A stretch of DNA of 64,000 bases from Lederbergia lenta NBRC 16444 (GTDB lineage Bacteria > Bacillota > Bacilli > Bacillales > Bacillaceae_C). The translations under genes and the position numbers were made by a program. This document shows, piece after piece, positions 35,866 through 44,654 of this stretch. The stretch covers positions 1 to 64,000 of the forward strand of contig NZ_BCVC01000007.1 in assembly GCF_001591545.1 (NCBI RefSeq), read 5' to 3'. Each line of letters opens with the position of its first letter. The first letter of the stretch is position 1. A model generated the notes under the pieces. The model searched no databases and was not told where the DNA came from. It worked only from the letters and a program-made list of their open reading frames with translations.

Positions 35866-36684
35866 TTATAATGGCGATAAGAACATCTGCTGTTCTTTAA
35901 AATATGCCCATTCTTTAAAGCCAATTTCCTTCAGTCTCTTGCCTACTACTTCGAATTCATCGCCGACTCTTTCGGGATCATGCGCATCAGAACCAAAGGT
36001 TACTTTTACTCCATAACGAAGCGCCCTCTCAAGTATATCATCGGCAGGATACCAGCCACCACAGTCTTTCATTTTTCCTGATGTATTTATTTCAATCGCC
36101 ACATTACATTCTCCGATTACTTGTAAAGCGCGGTCTACCGCATCCGTTTGAACAGAGCTGAAGGAGGGATAAAATGCCTTCAGTGCGTCTATATGTCCTA
36201 GAATCTGAAACAATCCACTTTTTGCCGATTCAGCAATAAGTGTGTAATAGGATTCTTTTGTTTCTATTTTTTCTGAAACAGATAGGTTTTCCCAATGATT
36301 TTTGTTAAATATACTAATACCATTTACTTGATGAACCGATCCAATAATATAGTCAAATGCGTATTTTTTGTATTGCTCACGATAAATATGTATATATTCT
36401 GGAAAAAAATCGGATTCAACACCTAATAGCACATCAATTTTTCCTTTGTATTCTTCCTTTAGCTTTAACACCTCGGAAATATAATGGTCAAACTCACTTT
36501 TTCCCATGGCGATAGATGGATAAGCTTGCTCTTCCTCCCTAGCAAAATATGGCGAGTGATCTGATATACCTATCATATCCAATCCTTTATCAATTGCTGC
36601 TTCAATGTAATTCCTGATATCCCCTCGCGCATGTCCACAACGATAATGATGCGTATGAAAATCAAACTTTAATTGAGCATTCAT
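35866..36684 (-). CDS. PHP-domain phosphatase, HisJ/HisK-like
   Basis: A 272-residue PHP-family protein with the N-terminal metal motif FDFHTHHYRCGHARG (H10, H12), ISDHSPYF and later GVESDF and FGSDAHD metal ligands. It matches histidinol-phosphatases of the HisJ type, although no other his gene is nearby, so another phosphoester substrate is possible. It lies between the second SMR pair and the epimerase gene, all on the minus strand. Confidence 0.82.
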   Translation of the reverse strand: MNAQLKFDFHTHHYRCGHARGDIRNYIEAAIDKGLDMIGISDHSPYFAREEEQAYPSIAMGKSEFDHYISEVLKLKEEYKGKIDVLLGVESDFFPEYIHIYREQYKKYAFDYIIGSVHQVNGISIFNKNHWENLSVSEKIETKESYYTLIAESAKSGLFQILGHIDALKAFYPSFSSVQTDAVDRALQVIGECNVAIEINTSGKMKDCGGWYPADDILERALRYGVKVTFGSDAHDPERVGDEFEVVGKRLKEIGFKEWAYFKEQQMFLSPL

Positions 36685-36929
36685 TTTATTCCCGCCTTTT
36701 CTTTATTATCTAGCCAATTAATTAAGGTCATGAGTTAAACAGTTGAAGAACGCAAATCCCTTATCTTACTTTTGATCGGTCTATACTTCTAAAAATAATG
36801 TCTATTATTTATACATTACGTCATGAAGAAGGTATTTACCTTTATTTATATGAAACTACTTGCTCGAAAACTATTTCCACAATCCTACTTTTAACATTAT
36901 ATTCTTACCAGGTTCTAAAAATGATTTAC

Positions 36930-37244
36930 CTAATCCACTATTTTCAGTCCTACAGCGCCGGCAATAATAAAGACTAAAAATAGCATACGTTTCCATCCAG
37001 CTGATTCACTGAAAAAGATAATACCCATTATGACCGCTCCAGCTGCCCCAAGCCCTGTCCAAATCGCATATGCAGTTCCCAATGGAATTTCTTGCATCGC
37101 AAGCGATAAGAATATAAAACCTGTACCAAAAGTTAGCACAATAAGTAGCAATCTACCCCATGTTTTTTTACGCAAATATATATTAATACTCATCACACCA
37201 AATATTTCTCCTAAGCTTGCTATAACCAAATATATCCAAGCCAT
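36930..37244 (-). CDS. SMR efflux subunit, pair 2 second gene
   Basis: A 104-residue four-helix SMR protein with helix-1 glutamate E13 (VIASLGEIFGVMSIN). It follows its partner by one base. The helix-1 end (NIYLRKKTW) is unlike the partner, consistent with two different subunits. The 245 bases between its stop and the PHP gene show no gene or clear signal. Confidence 0.9.
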   Translation of the reverse strand: MAWIYLVIASLGEIFGVMSINIYLRKKTWGRLLLIVLTFGTGFIFLSLAMQEIPLGTAYAIWTGLGAAGAVIMGIIFFSESAGWKRMLFLVFIIAGAVGLKIVD

Positions 37245-37245
37245 T

Positions 37246-37596
37246 TTACTTTCCTCCCCGTTTCATAGATTGATCAGAATCCTGTTGATTTTCTGTTGTC
37301 ATTTTAATACCAACAACCCCAGTAATGATTAAACCTATCAAGAAAATCTTAGAAATAGAAAAATCTGCTTCAAAAATTAAAAAGTCAATGAATACAATTG
37401 CCACTGCCCCCGACCCAGTGAAAATGGCATAAACCGTTCCTGCCGGAAGCTGCTCACACGCCTTTATAATGAAATAAAAACTTAATACAATCATGATAAT
37501 GGTGCCGCTCCACTCTAATAATGAATCGGAATATCGTAAACCAATTACCCAAAACACTTCAACTATGGCAGCAAAAAGTACATACAGCCAGGCCAA
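37246..37596 (-). CDS. SMR efflux subunit, pair 2 first gene
   Basis: A 116-residue SMR protein with helix-1 glutamate E13 (FAAIVEVFWVIGLRYSDS) and a basic tail. It starts the second SMR pair. No TetR gene or guanidine aptamer is visible upstream, so its regulation is not evident. Confidence 0.9.
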   Translation of the reverse strand: MAWLYVLFAAIVEVFWVIGLRYSDSLLEWSGTIIMIVLSFYFIIKACEQLPAGTVYAIFTGSGAVAIVFIDFLIFEADFSISKIFLIGLIITGVVGIKMTTENQQDSDQSMKRGGK

Positions 37597-37689
37597 TTAA
37601 ATTACCCCTTTTCCATATATATCTGATTATCATGATATTTTATCACATTAATGACATGTCCCTTCTTTATTAATAATGATAATGAAAAA

Positions 37690-37730
37690 GACTGTCTAAA
37701 ATCAGCTTTTCACACAGATTTTAGACAGTC
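37690..37730 (-). terminator. Terminator of the DUF4956 gene
   Basis: GACTGTCTAAAATC/GATTTTAGACAGTC, a perfect 14-base stem, with TTTTTCATT following on the minus strand. Confidence 0.85.
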
Positions 37731-37750
37731 CTATTAAAAAGATGTATTTG

Positions 37751-38434
37751 CTAATCTCTTGTCTCCAAATAGGATAAAGTAACTTTCAAATTCGCATTTT
37801 TATCTCTAATTAAATTTAAAAGATCTTGATCCTTCGTCTCAGTTTTGCTACGAATAGAGTAAGTGTACATAATCATTGTTCCTAGATTTGTCGTTTCGAC
37901 TTGACGTAATTCATAATGAACCGTCTTTTCATCTAGCACATCGTCAAACAAATTTTCATGATTAAGGTTTTCAGGTACAGTAACTTTTAAAATCTGTGTG
38001 TCACGACCTTGCCCATAGTTAAATTTATATAAGAGATAAAAGACAAGACTTGCAAACAATGTAAGTGCAATTGCTAGTTTAAACTGAAACAGGCCACTTG
38101 TCATCCCGACACACAGACCAAAAAAGATATAAGCAATATCTTTTGCATTTGTGACTGCGCTTCTAAAACGAATAAGTGAGAAGACTGCAAACAGACCAAA
38201 CGCGACACCCGCATTACCACTCACGACATTCATGACGACTGAGACAACGACACTCATCATAATAATCGTATGAACAAAAGCCTGTGAATAACGCTCTCCC
38301 GTGAAAGTAATCTGGTATAGCTTGGTAATGATTAAACTAAGTACAGTTGCGAGGAGCATGGCGAGAAGACTCATCCAAACAGAAGATTCTCCAGCCGCTC
38401 CATTAAAGTTAAAAAAATCATTCAATTGTCCCAT
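37751..38434 (-). CDS. DUF4956 membrane protein
   Basis: A 227-residue protein with four N-terminal membrane segments (to about 135) and a cytoplasmic ferredoxin-like C-terminal domain. The start at 38434 has GGAGG eight bases upstream; this places the start 16 bases before the stop of the preceding VTC-domain gene. DUF4956 proteins are regular neighbours of VTC polyphosphate polymerase-like proteins, often with a CotH kinase gene that is absent here. The biochemical role is unsettled. Confidence 0.85.
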   Translation of the reverse strand: MGQLNDFFNFNGAAGESSVWMSLLAMLLATVLSLIITKLYQITFTGERYSQAFVHTIIMMSVVVSVVMNVVSGNAGVAFGLFAVFSLIRFRSAVTNAKDIAYIFFGLCVGMTSGLFQFKLAIALTLFASLVFYLLYKFNYGQGRDTQILKVTVPENLNHENLFDDVLDEKTVHYELRQVETTNLGTMIMYTYSIRSKTETKDQDLLNLIRDKNANLKVTLSYLETRD

Positions 38435-39197
38435 ATTCCATTCCTCCGATTGCTGTATTTTCCATCCATTCACCTTGTGGTAATTCATGTTTCCTCAGTA
38501 ATTCTTTACTAGTACAAAACTTCGAAGCACTTTTTTGCTCACAATCTAAGTTTTGTAGTATTCTTGCGAGCCATAGAGGTACACTATCATTCACCTTCAC
38601 TTCTAAAACAACATAGCTCGGATCGATGAAATGTTCTCCGTATGGTCCTGCTTCAATGGATAATTCCTCATTTCTACATCTCAATTCCAAGTCAAACGTT
38701 ATTCTGAGCTCTGGATCGTTTACTCCGTGAAACGCGTGCCGATCATAACTAACAACCATTTCCGGCTCTAATTGATAAAAGCGTATGAAATGATCAATTT
38801 CCCTTAGCACTTGCGGATTAGACGTTTGATAACTTGATAGCCCCTGTTCTGAACCTTCTTCTAAATACCGGTAAGCTTCAGAAAGTGGCATAGTCATCCG
38901 CCTTTTATTCACCACATTTTTATGCTTTTGCTTCACCTCGAAAAATGCAATGCCTTCCCTATTCGTTTTGTCATACACTCGCAGTCTAAGCTTTTGGCGA
39001 TACTTTAATTTATTTTTCGTCTCAAAGTAGATTTGATGATCTTGATTATCAAAGTACAAACTTGTAACCGTGTACTTTCCATCCCGACCATATTTATCTG
39101 GCCTCATATAAAGTGCTATTTCTTTCACTATCTGCTCATATTGCTCGCGAGTAATTAAATATTTCTGTTCTCGGCGACTAAATATTTCAATTGCCAC
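38418..39197 (-). CDS. VTC-domain polyphosphate polymerase-like protein
   Basis: A 259-residue VTC-domain protein whose fold is a tunnel lined by basic residues (REQKYLITREQY, YRQKLRLRVYD, NKRRMTMP, YDRHAF). In yeast Vtc4 this domain makes polyphosphate; bacterial members may instead modify surface or spore proteins. I prefer the GTG at 39197, with AGGGGTGA eight bases upstream, over the more upstream ATG at 39233. It is cotranscribed with the DUF4956 gene. Confidence 0.85.
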   Translation of the reverse strand: MAIEIFSRREQKYLITREQYEQIVKEIALYMRPDKYGRDGKYTVTSLYFDNQDHQIYFETKNKLKYRQKLRLRVYDKTNREGIAFFEVKQKHKNVVNKRRMTMPLSEAYRYLEEGSEQGLSSYQTSNPQVLREIDHFIRFYQLEPEMVVSYDRHAFHGVNDPELRITFDLELRCRNEELSIEAGPYGEHFIDPSYVVLEVKVNDSVPLWLARILQNLDCEQKSASKFCTSKELLRKHELPQGEWMENTAIGGMEYGTIE

Positions 39198-39433
39198 TAA
39201 ACACGTCACCCCTTTCTTTTCCGCTACATTCATTTTCTGTTATAGAGCTTACTATTATCATAGTTTTGTAATATGTGAATGGACTGTGAGCCACATTAGA
39301 ACTCTATGAGAAAGTATATTATTTCGCCTTACGAAATTAGTTCTATCTCCTTTACCCTTTTCTTATACTTGATTGCTAAATAGAAAAAAAGTTGAAAAAT
39401 AATTCCAGTGCCCACCTAACTAAAATGTACGAC

Positions 39434-39543
39434 GGCCAGTATCTGGCTACAATGGCCTGTAAGTTGTTAGCTAGGCCAGTAAGTTCACTTCATTGGCTAG
39501 TATCTTACATGTGACCGCCAGTAAATCCCTATTAACCGCTAAT
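39434..39543. repeat. Degenerate array of phased GGCCAGT motifs
   Basis: Six related heptamers start at 39434, 39454, 39474, 39495, 39516 and 39537 (GGCCAGT, GGCCTGT, GGCCAGT, GGCTAGT, CGCCAGT, CGCTAAT). Spacing is 20, 20, 21, 21 and 21 bases, close to two DNA turns. The flanks are not conserved. No gene lies in 39198-39691 apart from this and the hairpin after it. Confidence 0.6.
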
Positions 39544-39551
39544 AAAAGCAA

Positions 39552-39584
39552 AAAGGCATCTATTTTTTTCTTATAGATGCCTTT
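39552..39584 (-). terminator. Terminator downstream of the spore coat gene
   Basis: AAAGGCATCTA/TAGATGCCTTT stem with an 11-base loop; TTTTTGCTTTTA follows on the minus strand. It lies 320 bases past the coat gene stop. Confidence 0.7.
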
Positions 39585-39691
39585 CGATGTCCACCTGAGC
39601 CAATAAACGTAAAATAACTATATGAACCTGTCCGTAATTTTGGATAATAAACAGTAAGTGGCAACTATCTACAATCAAAATGGTCTGTATT

Positions 39692-39904
39692 TTAAAATAA
39701 CTGACGGTCATTCGATGTCTGTTCGCCGCCACTGAAAAATGACTTCATACTCACAAGCTGAAGAGAATGACGTAAAACATCAATCTCTCGCTTATTTACT
39801 ATTGAAGTCAATATAGCACTTATAATATCGTTGACGTATTCCAGTGTTTCCTTAAAATAACTTTCGCAGACTATTTCCTCTATTATTAAAATACTTTTAA
39901 TATT
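39692..39904 (-). other. Open frame continuing in phase after the coat gene stop
   Basis: After the coat gene TGA the same frame stays open for 70 codons to TAA at 39692. It has no start codon of its own. The translation (ESYFKETLEYVNDIISAIL ... SMKSFFSGGEQTSND) is protein-like and helical. It may be a remnant of a longer or separate gene, or chance. Confidence 0.25.
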
Positions 39905-40468
39905 TCATCGAAATTGCTTTTTAGCATTTTTAAGATCGTTGTTTAATAGCTGGCTTAAGTCATACGCTGGATATAAACCCTTTTTATACATATAGTTAAA
40001 AATCTTCTCATGGCATATGATCGCCCTTAACATTTGCTCTGTCAATGTCTTCCTTAGAATAGGAGTTGCCGTTTCTGTTATTGCTATTGCTATTGCTATT
40101 GCTATTGCTATTGTTATTGCTATTGCATAATTTCGAACTAATATTTTAGACAAAGCAAGTAAGTCTCCTGCATAGAAGCCTAGTAAATCCTTGTTAGATT
40201 CCGCTCTTTCACCTGAAGGCATAGAGGAATAAAAACTTATTAACTCATTTAAATTCAATTCTAGATCTTGAATAGCTTGTTTATAAATCTTGCTGAGTTC
40301 AGGATCATCTATTTTTCCGATTGACATTTTAAGCTTCATTAATCCATTCGATTGAGCAGCAACCAGCTCATGAATTTCAAGAGTTTCATGCCATGCTAGT
40401 CTTTTTCGATCTTCCTTAGTCGTCTTGATACCCCCGTTTACTTTTCTCAGCCAACATACTTTATTCAT
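39905..40468 (-). CDS. CotF/YhcQ-like spore coat protein with expanded Ile-Ala repeat
   Basis: A 187-residue protein of the CotF/YhcQ spore coat family, recognised from LAWHETLEIHELVAAQSNGL, FYAGDLLALSKILVRNYAIA and TETATPILRKTL. The normal NYAIAITETATP junction is interrupted by an extra run of Ile-Ala dipeptides encoded by a six-base DNA repeat (40077-40126). Helix-rich otherwise. The start is uncertain, since no good ribosome binding site precedes the ATG at 40468; the family usually begins close to LAWHET. It stands alone on the minus strand. Confidence 0.85.
   Translation of the reverse strand: MNKVCWLRKVNGGIKTTKEDRKRLAWHETLEIHELVAAQSNGLMKLKMSIGKIDDPELSKIYKQAIQDLELNLNELISFYSSMPSGERAESNKDLLGFYAGDLLALSKILVRNYAIAITIAIAIAIAIAITETATPILRKTLTEQMLRAIICHEKIFNYMYKKGLYPAYDLSQLLNNDLKNAKKQFR
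40077..40126. repeat. Hexanucleotide microsatellite inside the coat gene
   Basis: About eight tandem copies of TTGCTA (one variant TTGTTA), read on the minus strand as Ile-Ala dipeptides. The unit is six bases, so copy-number change alters length without shifting the frame. Confidence 0.95.
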
Positions 40469-40546
40469 GCCTAAATGAAGTGTGCTTAAAATAAGCTGTC
40501 TTAAAATTATTCTGATAAATTAGATATTCCATTGTACAGGAATGTT

Positions 40547-40555
40547 TGTTATAAT
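40547..40555 (+). promoter_or_regulatory. Extended -10 promoter of the TRAP operon
   Basis: TGTTATAAT, a full TGn extended -10 with perfect TATAAT, about 60 bases before the TRAP gene start; the -35 is poor. Confidence 0.5.
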
Positions 40556-40614
40556 TAATAACGTCTTTGAATACCATTACTTTACAGCGTTAAAGCAGAA
40601 AAGGAGAGGCTGAA

Positions 40615-42555
40615 TTGGTTAAAGTAGAAGAATCACCTACTGAATTAATGGAGAAAGCGGATAGTGAATTTCGTACAAAGGAATATGTCGGAAAATTCGC
40701 TAAGGTCGTAACAGGCATTGCTGTGATTTGGTCTACTTTTCAAATATTTTCTGCAGGTGCAGGAGTGTTTGATGCGATGACATTAAGGGGCTGGCATTTA
40801 TTATTCCTCTTAGTTATGACCTTTCTGTTATATCCAGCAACAAAAAAAGCGAAAAGAAAAATCGGCTATCCATCCCTATTCGATGCGATTTGTATATTAT
40901 TAAGCATTATATCGATAGGTTACTTGCTATTTAATTACAAGGCAATTGTCCTACGGGGCGGTTTTTTATTAACGCCTGATTATATTTTTGGAGCGATAGG
41001 TATTTTAATTATTTTTGAAGCGGCTCGACGTGTCGTTGGAAATCTTGCAATTTTAGCGCTAATCTTTCTTTTATATAATTTTATCGGCCCTTGGATCCCT
41101 GGTATATTCGGACATAGTGGTTTTAGCATTACAAGAATAGTAGATTACATATTTTGGGGTAGTGAAGGTGTATTCGGAATTGCAATTGGTGTTTCTGCCA
41201 CATTTGTTTTCCTCTTTATTTTATTTGGCGCCTTTTTAAACAGAAGCGGCTTTAGTCAGTTTATTAATGATCTGGCTTTAACGATCGCAGGGCGTTCTCC
41301 GGGTGGACCAGCCAAAGTGGCGGTCATCGCAAGTGCTTTAATGGGAATGATTAATGGTAGTGCGATAGCAAACGTGGCGACTACTGGCACATTGACGATT
41401 CCATTAATGAAAAAGAATGGATATAAAGCCCACTTTGCCGCTGCTGTTGAAGCTGTTGCATCTACCGGCGGACAATTCGCACCTCCTATTATGGGGGCAG
41501 CTGGATTTGTAATGGCCGAGTATTTAGGTGTACCTTATACGACTGTTATGATCGCGGTAATAATTCCAGCCATACTCTATTATTTAGCTTTAATTATGGT
41601 CGTCCATTTTGAAGCGAAGCAACTAGGCTTAAAAGGACTTTCTCGAGAAAATATTCCAAAAGCAATGGAAGTAATAAAAAAACAAGGTCATTTGTCTCTT
41701 CCTTTATTTGTTTTATTAGGACTTTTATTTACTGGATTTACTCCTTTATATGCCGCAGTATTTTCTATAATTGCGTGTGTAGTTGCTAGTTGGTTCCGCA
41801 AAGAAACAAGGATGCGCTTAAAAGATATTATATTAGCGCTTGAAGAAGGAGCAAAAGGAGCAGTTGGAGTTGCTGTTGCCTGTGCAATTATTGGTGTGAT
41901 TATAGGTACCGTTTCTTTAACTGGACTTGGGCTTAATTTTGGCTATACAGTAATGAATTACACGAATGACAATATTTTCTTCGCTGCTTTCCTTGTTATG
42001 CTAATGAGTATTATCTTAGGCATGGGTGTTCCTGGTGTTGCAGCTTATGTGATTGTGGCAACCGTTGGAACTCCCGTTTTAATCGATCTAGGTGTTGCGC
42101 CGCTTGCGGCACATATGTTTGTACTTTTTTATGCTTGCTTATCAAATATTACACCGCCGGTAGCACTTGCTTCTTACGTCGCAGCAGGGATCGCCGGGAC
42201 AAATCAGCACAAAGTATCCATGACAGCTGTTAAGCTGGGAATTACCGGGTTTATTTTACCATTTTTCTTTATATTTGAACCAGCATTACTAATTGGTGAA
42301 GCTAGTTATGCAAAAAGTATTATGCCTGGGCTCACAGCCGCAGTTGGGGTCGTTTCCCTGGCAGCTGGATTACAAGGATGGCTTCTCATGCGAGCATCCA
42401 TGTTACAAAGAGTTCTTCTAGTAATAGTAGGTCTATTAATGATCGCACCTGACTTTATGACTGATTATATAGGTATCGCCTTATTCATAGTCGTTTTCGT
42501 TTGGCAAAGCGTAATGAAAAAGAAAACAGTGAGCGAAATTGCAGTCAATCAATAA
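40615..42555 (+). CDS. TRAP transporter fused permease, TAXI type
   Basis: A 646-residue fused TRAP permease (4-helix plus 12-helix family). It has roughly 16-18 hydrophobic segments, with the DctM-like core stretches NGSAIANVATTGTLTIPLMK, GQFAPPIMGAAGFVMAEYLG and LGMGVPGVAAYVIVA. It uses an ion gradient to import a small acid delivered by the TAXI binding protein encoded next. The start is TTG with AAGGAGAGG five bases upstream. The substrate is not known; glutamate and other dicarboxylates have been suggested for relatives. Confidence 0.93.
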   Translation: MVKVEESPTELMEKADSEFRTKEYVGKFAKVVTGIAVIWSTFQIFSAGAGVFDAMTLRGWHLLFLLVMTFLLYPATKKAKRKIGYPSLFDAICILLSIISIGYLLFNYKAIVLRGGFLLTPDYIFGAIGILIIFEAARRVVGNLAILALIFLLYNFIGPWIPGIFGHSGFSITRIVDYIFWGSEGVFGIAIGVSATFVFLFILFGAFLNRSGFSQFINDLALTIAGRSPGGPAKVAVIASALMGMINGSAIANVATTGTLTIPLMKKNGYKAHFAAAVEAVASTGGQFAPPIMGAAGFVMAEYLGVPYTTVMIAVIIPAILYYLALIMVVHFEAKQLGLKGLSRENIPKAMEVIKKQGHLSLPLFVLLGLLFTGFTPLYAAVFSIIACVVASWFRKETRMRLKDIILALEEGAKGAVGVAVACAIIGVIIGTVSLTGLGLNFGYTVMNYTNDNIFFAAFLVMLMSIILGMGVPGVAAYVIVATVGTPVLIDLGVAPLAAHMFVLFYACLSNITPPVALASYVAAGIAGTNQHKVSMTAVKLGITGFILPFFFIFEPALLIGEASYAKSIMPGLTAAVGVVSLAAGLQGWLLMRASMLQRVLLVIVGLLMIAPDFMTDYIGIALFIVVFVWQSVMKKKTVSEIAVNQ

Positions 42556-42744
42556 AATTAAAGTTGAGTAGAGCACTTACCCTTGCATGGAAGATAGATT
42601 AGGATTAAGCAAATACAAAATAAAGGTGAAACTACTTCATTTGAAATCTGAATATTAATGAAAGATTAATTACTATCTATTTGTTGTTCTATTCGATTTA
42701 AGTAGCTCTGCCCCTTTTCAATAGAAAAATGGAGGTAAATAAAA

Positions 42745-43746
42745 TTGTTAAATAGAAGATGGAAAAGCATTTTATGCTTAGGTTTATTATCTATGATTCT
42801 TATACTAAGTGGCTGTGGAAATAACAATTCTGATGGTGGAAAGGGTAAACAAAAAACGGTGAATTTGAATTTCCCGACTGCTGCGACGACGGGTACCATT
42901 TATCCATTAGGTTCTGCAATGGCAAATTTATGGGGAAATGAAGTAGATGGACTCCGGGTGAATACGCAAGCTTCAAATGGTGGAGTGAATAACTTAAACT
43001 TGATGAAAGAAGGAGAAGCGGAGATTTCATTCGCAACTGCCGGAATCATTTGGGAAGCTTTTAACGGTGAAAGAGGTTTTAAAGACCGTAAGTATGATAA
43101 TGTTCGCATCGTAGCTGGGCTATATTATAATCCGAATCAATTTGTTGTGCGAAAAGGTGCAGATATCGGTTCATTAGGAGATTTAAAAGGAAAACGTTTC
43201 GCTCCGGGATCTGTAGGAAGTACTCCAGAAGTAGAGTCTAGTATCATTCTTCCAGCTTACGGAATAGCTTATCCAGATGATATTAAAGAAAACTTTGTTG
43301 GATTCACGGAAGCAATTGATTTAATGAGAAATAAACAAATCGATGGTGCGTTAATCCAAGCGGGATTACCTACTGCCGCTGTAACTGAAATGATCTCTAC
43401 TGCTGACGGAGAGTTAATAGGTATTGAGCCTGAGATTCGCAAACAACTAATGGATGAGTATCCATGGTATTCTGAAATGACCATACCTACAGGAACATAT
43501 GAAAAACAAGAGAAAGATATTGACACATTAGCAATCAAAATGATGCTCATTGCCGACGCATCTGTAGACGACGATATCATTTATGAAATGACTAAGAGCT
43601 TTTGGGACAACTTAGATCAATTGGAGTCAACTCATGCCATCGTCAAACAAATGGAATTAGAGAATGCAACAACAGACCTTGCAGGAATACCATTGCACGA
43701 AGGTGCTAAGAAATACTACGAAGAAAAAGGCTTAACGATAGAATAA
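42745..43746 (+). CDS. TAXI-family TRAP substrate-binding lipoprotein
   Basis: A 333-residue TAXI solute receptor. Lipobox LILSGC gives lipidated C24; the body has the family TAATTGTIYPLGSAMA and VNTQASNGGVNNL stretches and GKRFAPGSVGSTPE. The start is TTG with GGAGGTAA upstream. It lies 189 bases after the permease gene; in many loci the order is reversed. The gap holds no other recognisable feature. Confidence 0.93.
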   Translation: MLNRRWKSILCLGLLSMILILSGCGNNNSDGGKGKQKTVNLNFPTAATTGTIYPLGSAMANLWGNEVDGLRVNTQASNGGVNNLNLMKEGEAEISFATAGIIWEAFNGERGFKDRKYDNVRIVAGLYYNPNQFVVRKGADIGSLGDLKGKRFAPGSVGSTPEVESSIILPAYGIAYPDDIKENFVGFTEAIDLMRNKQIDGALIQAGLPTAAVTEMISTADGELIGIEPEIRKQLMDEYPWYSEMTIPTGTYEKQEKDIDTLAIKMMLIADASVDDDIIYEMTKSFWDNLDQLESTHAIVKQMELENATTDLAGIPLHEGAKKYYEEKGLTIE

Positions 43747-43749
43747 CAA

Positions 43750-43765
43750 GGAAAAGCGAAAGCGC
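43750..43765 (+). repeat. Short REP-like core
   Basis: GGAAAAGCGAAAGCGC, resembling the start of the Bacillaceae AAGCGCAAGCGCC intergenic element seen in fuller form at 33355-33426. Only the core remains. Confidence 0.4.
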
Positions 43766-43776
43766 AAGATTTTCAT

Positions 43777-43814
43777 ATAGAAAAAGCTCAATTTATTTCT
43801 TGAGCTTTTTCTAT
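43777..43814. terminator. Bidirectional terminator between TAXI and nirC genes
   Basis: ATAGAAAAAGCTCA/TGAGCTTTTTCTAT stem with a 10-base loop and A/T runs inside the stem, between converging genes. Confidence 0.8.
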
Positions 43815-43841
43815 ATTTGTAGCTTAATATGAAATGAATAA

Positions 43842-44654
43842 TTAAGCTTCTTTTCTATGTTTTTCGCTAATCACCGGTTGAACTTTTTCTTCTTTTTCAG
43901 TAATGCCGTACCAATATGCGGCCCCAATAAAAATGGTTCCACCAATGATGTTACCAATAGATACCGGAATTAGATTTGCTGCCATACCAGCTAACGAAAT
44001 TGTTTCGGGATGTGGGATCATTAGGGAAATGGATAGCAAGGTCATGTTTGCGACACTATGCTCAAAACCGGATGTGATAAAAGCGAATAAACACCAGAAA
44101 ATCATAATTAATTTTGCTGTTTCATCTTTGAGCTTTACAGAACACCAGACGGCTAAACATACAAGAATATTACATAGTATCCCGCGAACAAGTAATTCCA
44201 TAAAAGGCGCGTTCATTTTAGCGCTTGCTGTTCCTGTAATGAATTCCGCTGTATCGCCCACAGCCAATCCCGAATAGAAAAAAAGGACGGCAACGAGAAC
44301 GGACCCAGCAAAATTACCAAAATAGCTAAAAATCCATACCTTTATCGTTTCATACCATGTCGTCCTTTTCATCATTGTACCAATTGTCATGATCATGTTA
44401 TTTCCTGTAAATAGATCTGCTCCAGCCATAATTACTAAACTTAGCGCTATTCCAAATGAAACTCCCATGACAATCTTTGTTCCAGCAAAATTAGCCGGCG
44501 CTAGTAAACCGCCAATTGTAAAAATAAGAATAATTCCTAAACCAACGAAAAATCCAGCTAACATTGCTAACGTAATATATTTACTTTTACTACTTTTTAA
44601 TTGGTTTACCTTTGTAACAGCGGTGTTGGCAAATATATCGATCGTTTCTTTCAT
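43842..44654 (-). CDS. nirC: Formate/nitrite transporter family channel
   Basis: A 270-residue FNT-family pentameric channel with six membrane helices. Visible are LLAPANFAGTKIVMG, GADLFTGNNM and the helix-break stretch GFEHSVANM with the conserved histidine. As last gene of the nirBD-siroheme operon it most likely moves nitrite (NirC function). It overlaps the preceding gene by four bases. Confidence 0.9.
   Translation of the reverse strand: MKETIDIFANTAVTKVNQLKSSKSKYITLAMLAGFFVGLGIILIFTIGGLLAPANFAGTKIVMGVSFGIALSLVIMAGADLFTGNNMIMTIGTMMKRTTWYETIKVWIFSYFGNFAGSVLVAVLFFYSGLAVGDTAEFITGTASAKMNAPFMELLVRGILCNILVCLAVWCSVKLKDETAKLIMIFWCLFAFITSGFEHSVANMTLLSISLMIPHPETISLAGMAANLIPVSIGNIIGGTIFIGAAYWYGITEKEEKVQPVISEKHRKEA

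Noticed and set aside
37597-37689. Possible guanidine riboswitch before the second SMR pair
   Set aside because: The conserved ACGR-type loops and long stems of the ykkC aptamer are not seen in the short AT-rich leader.
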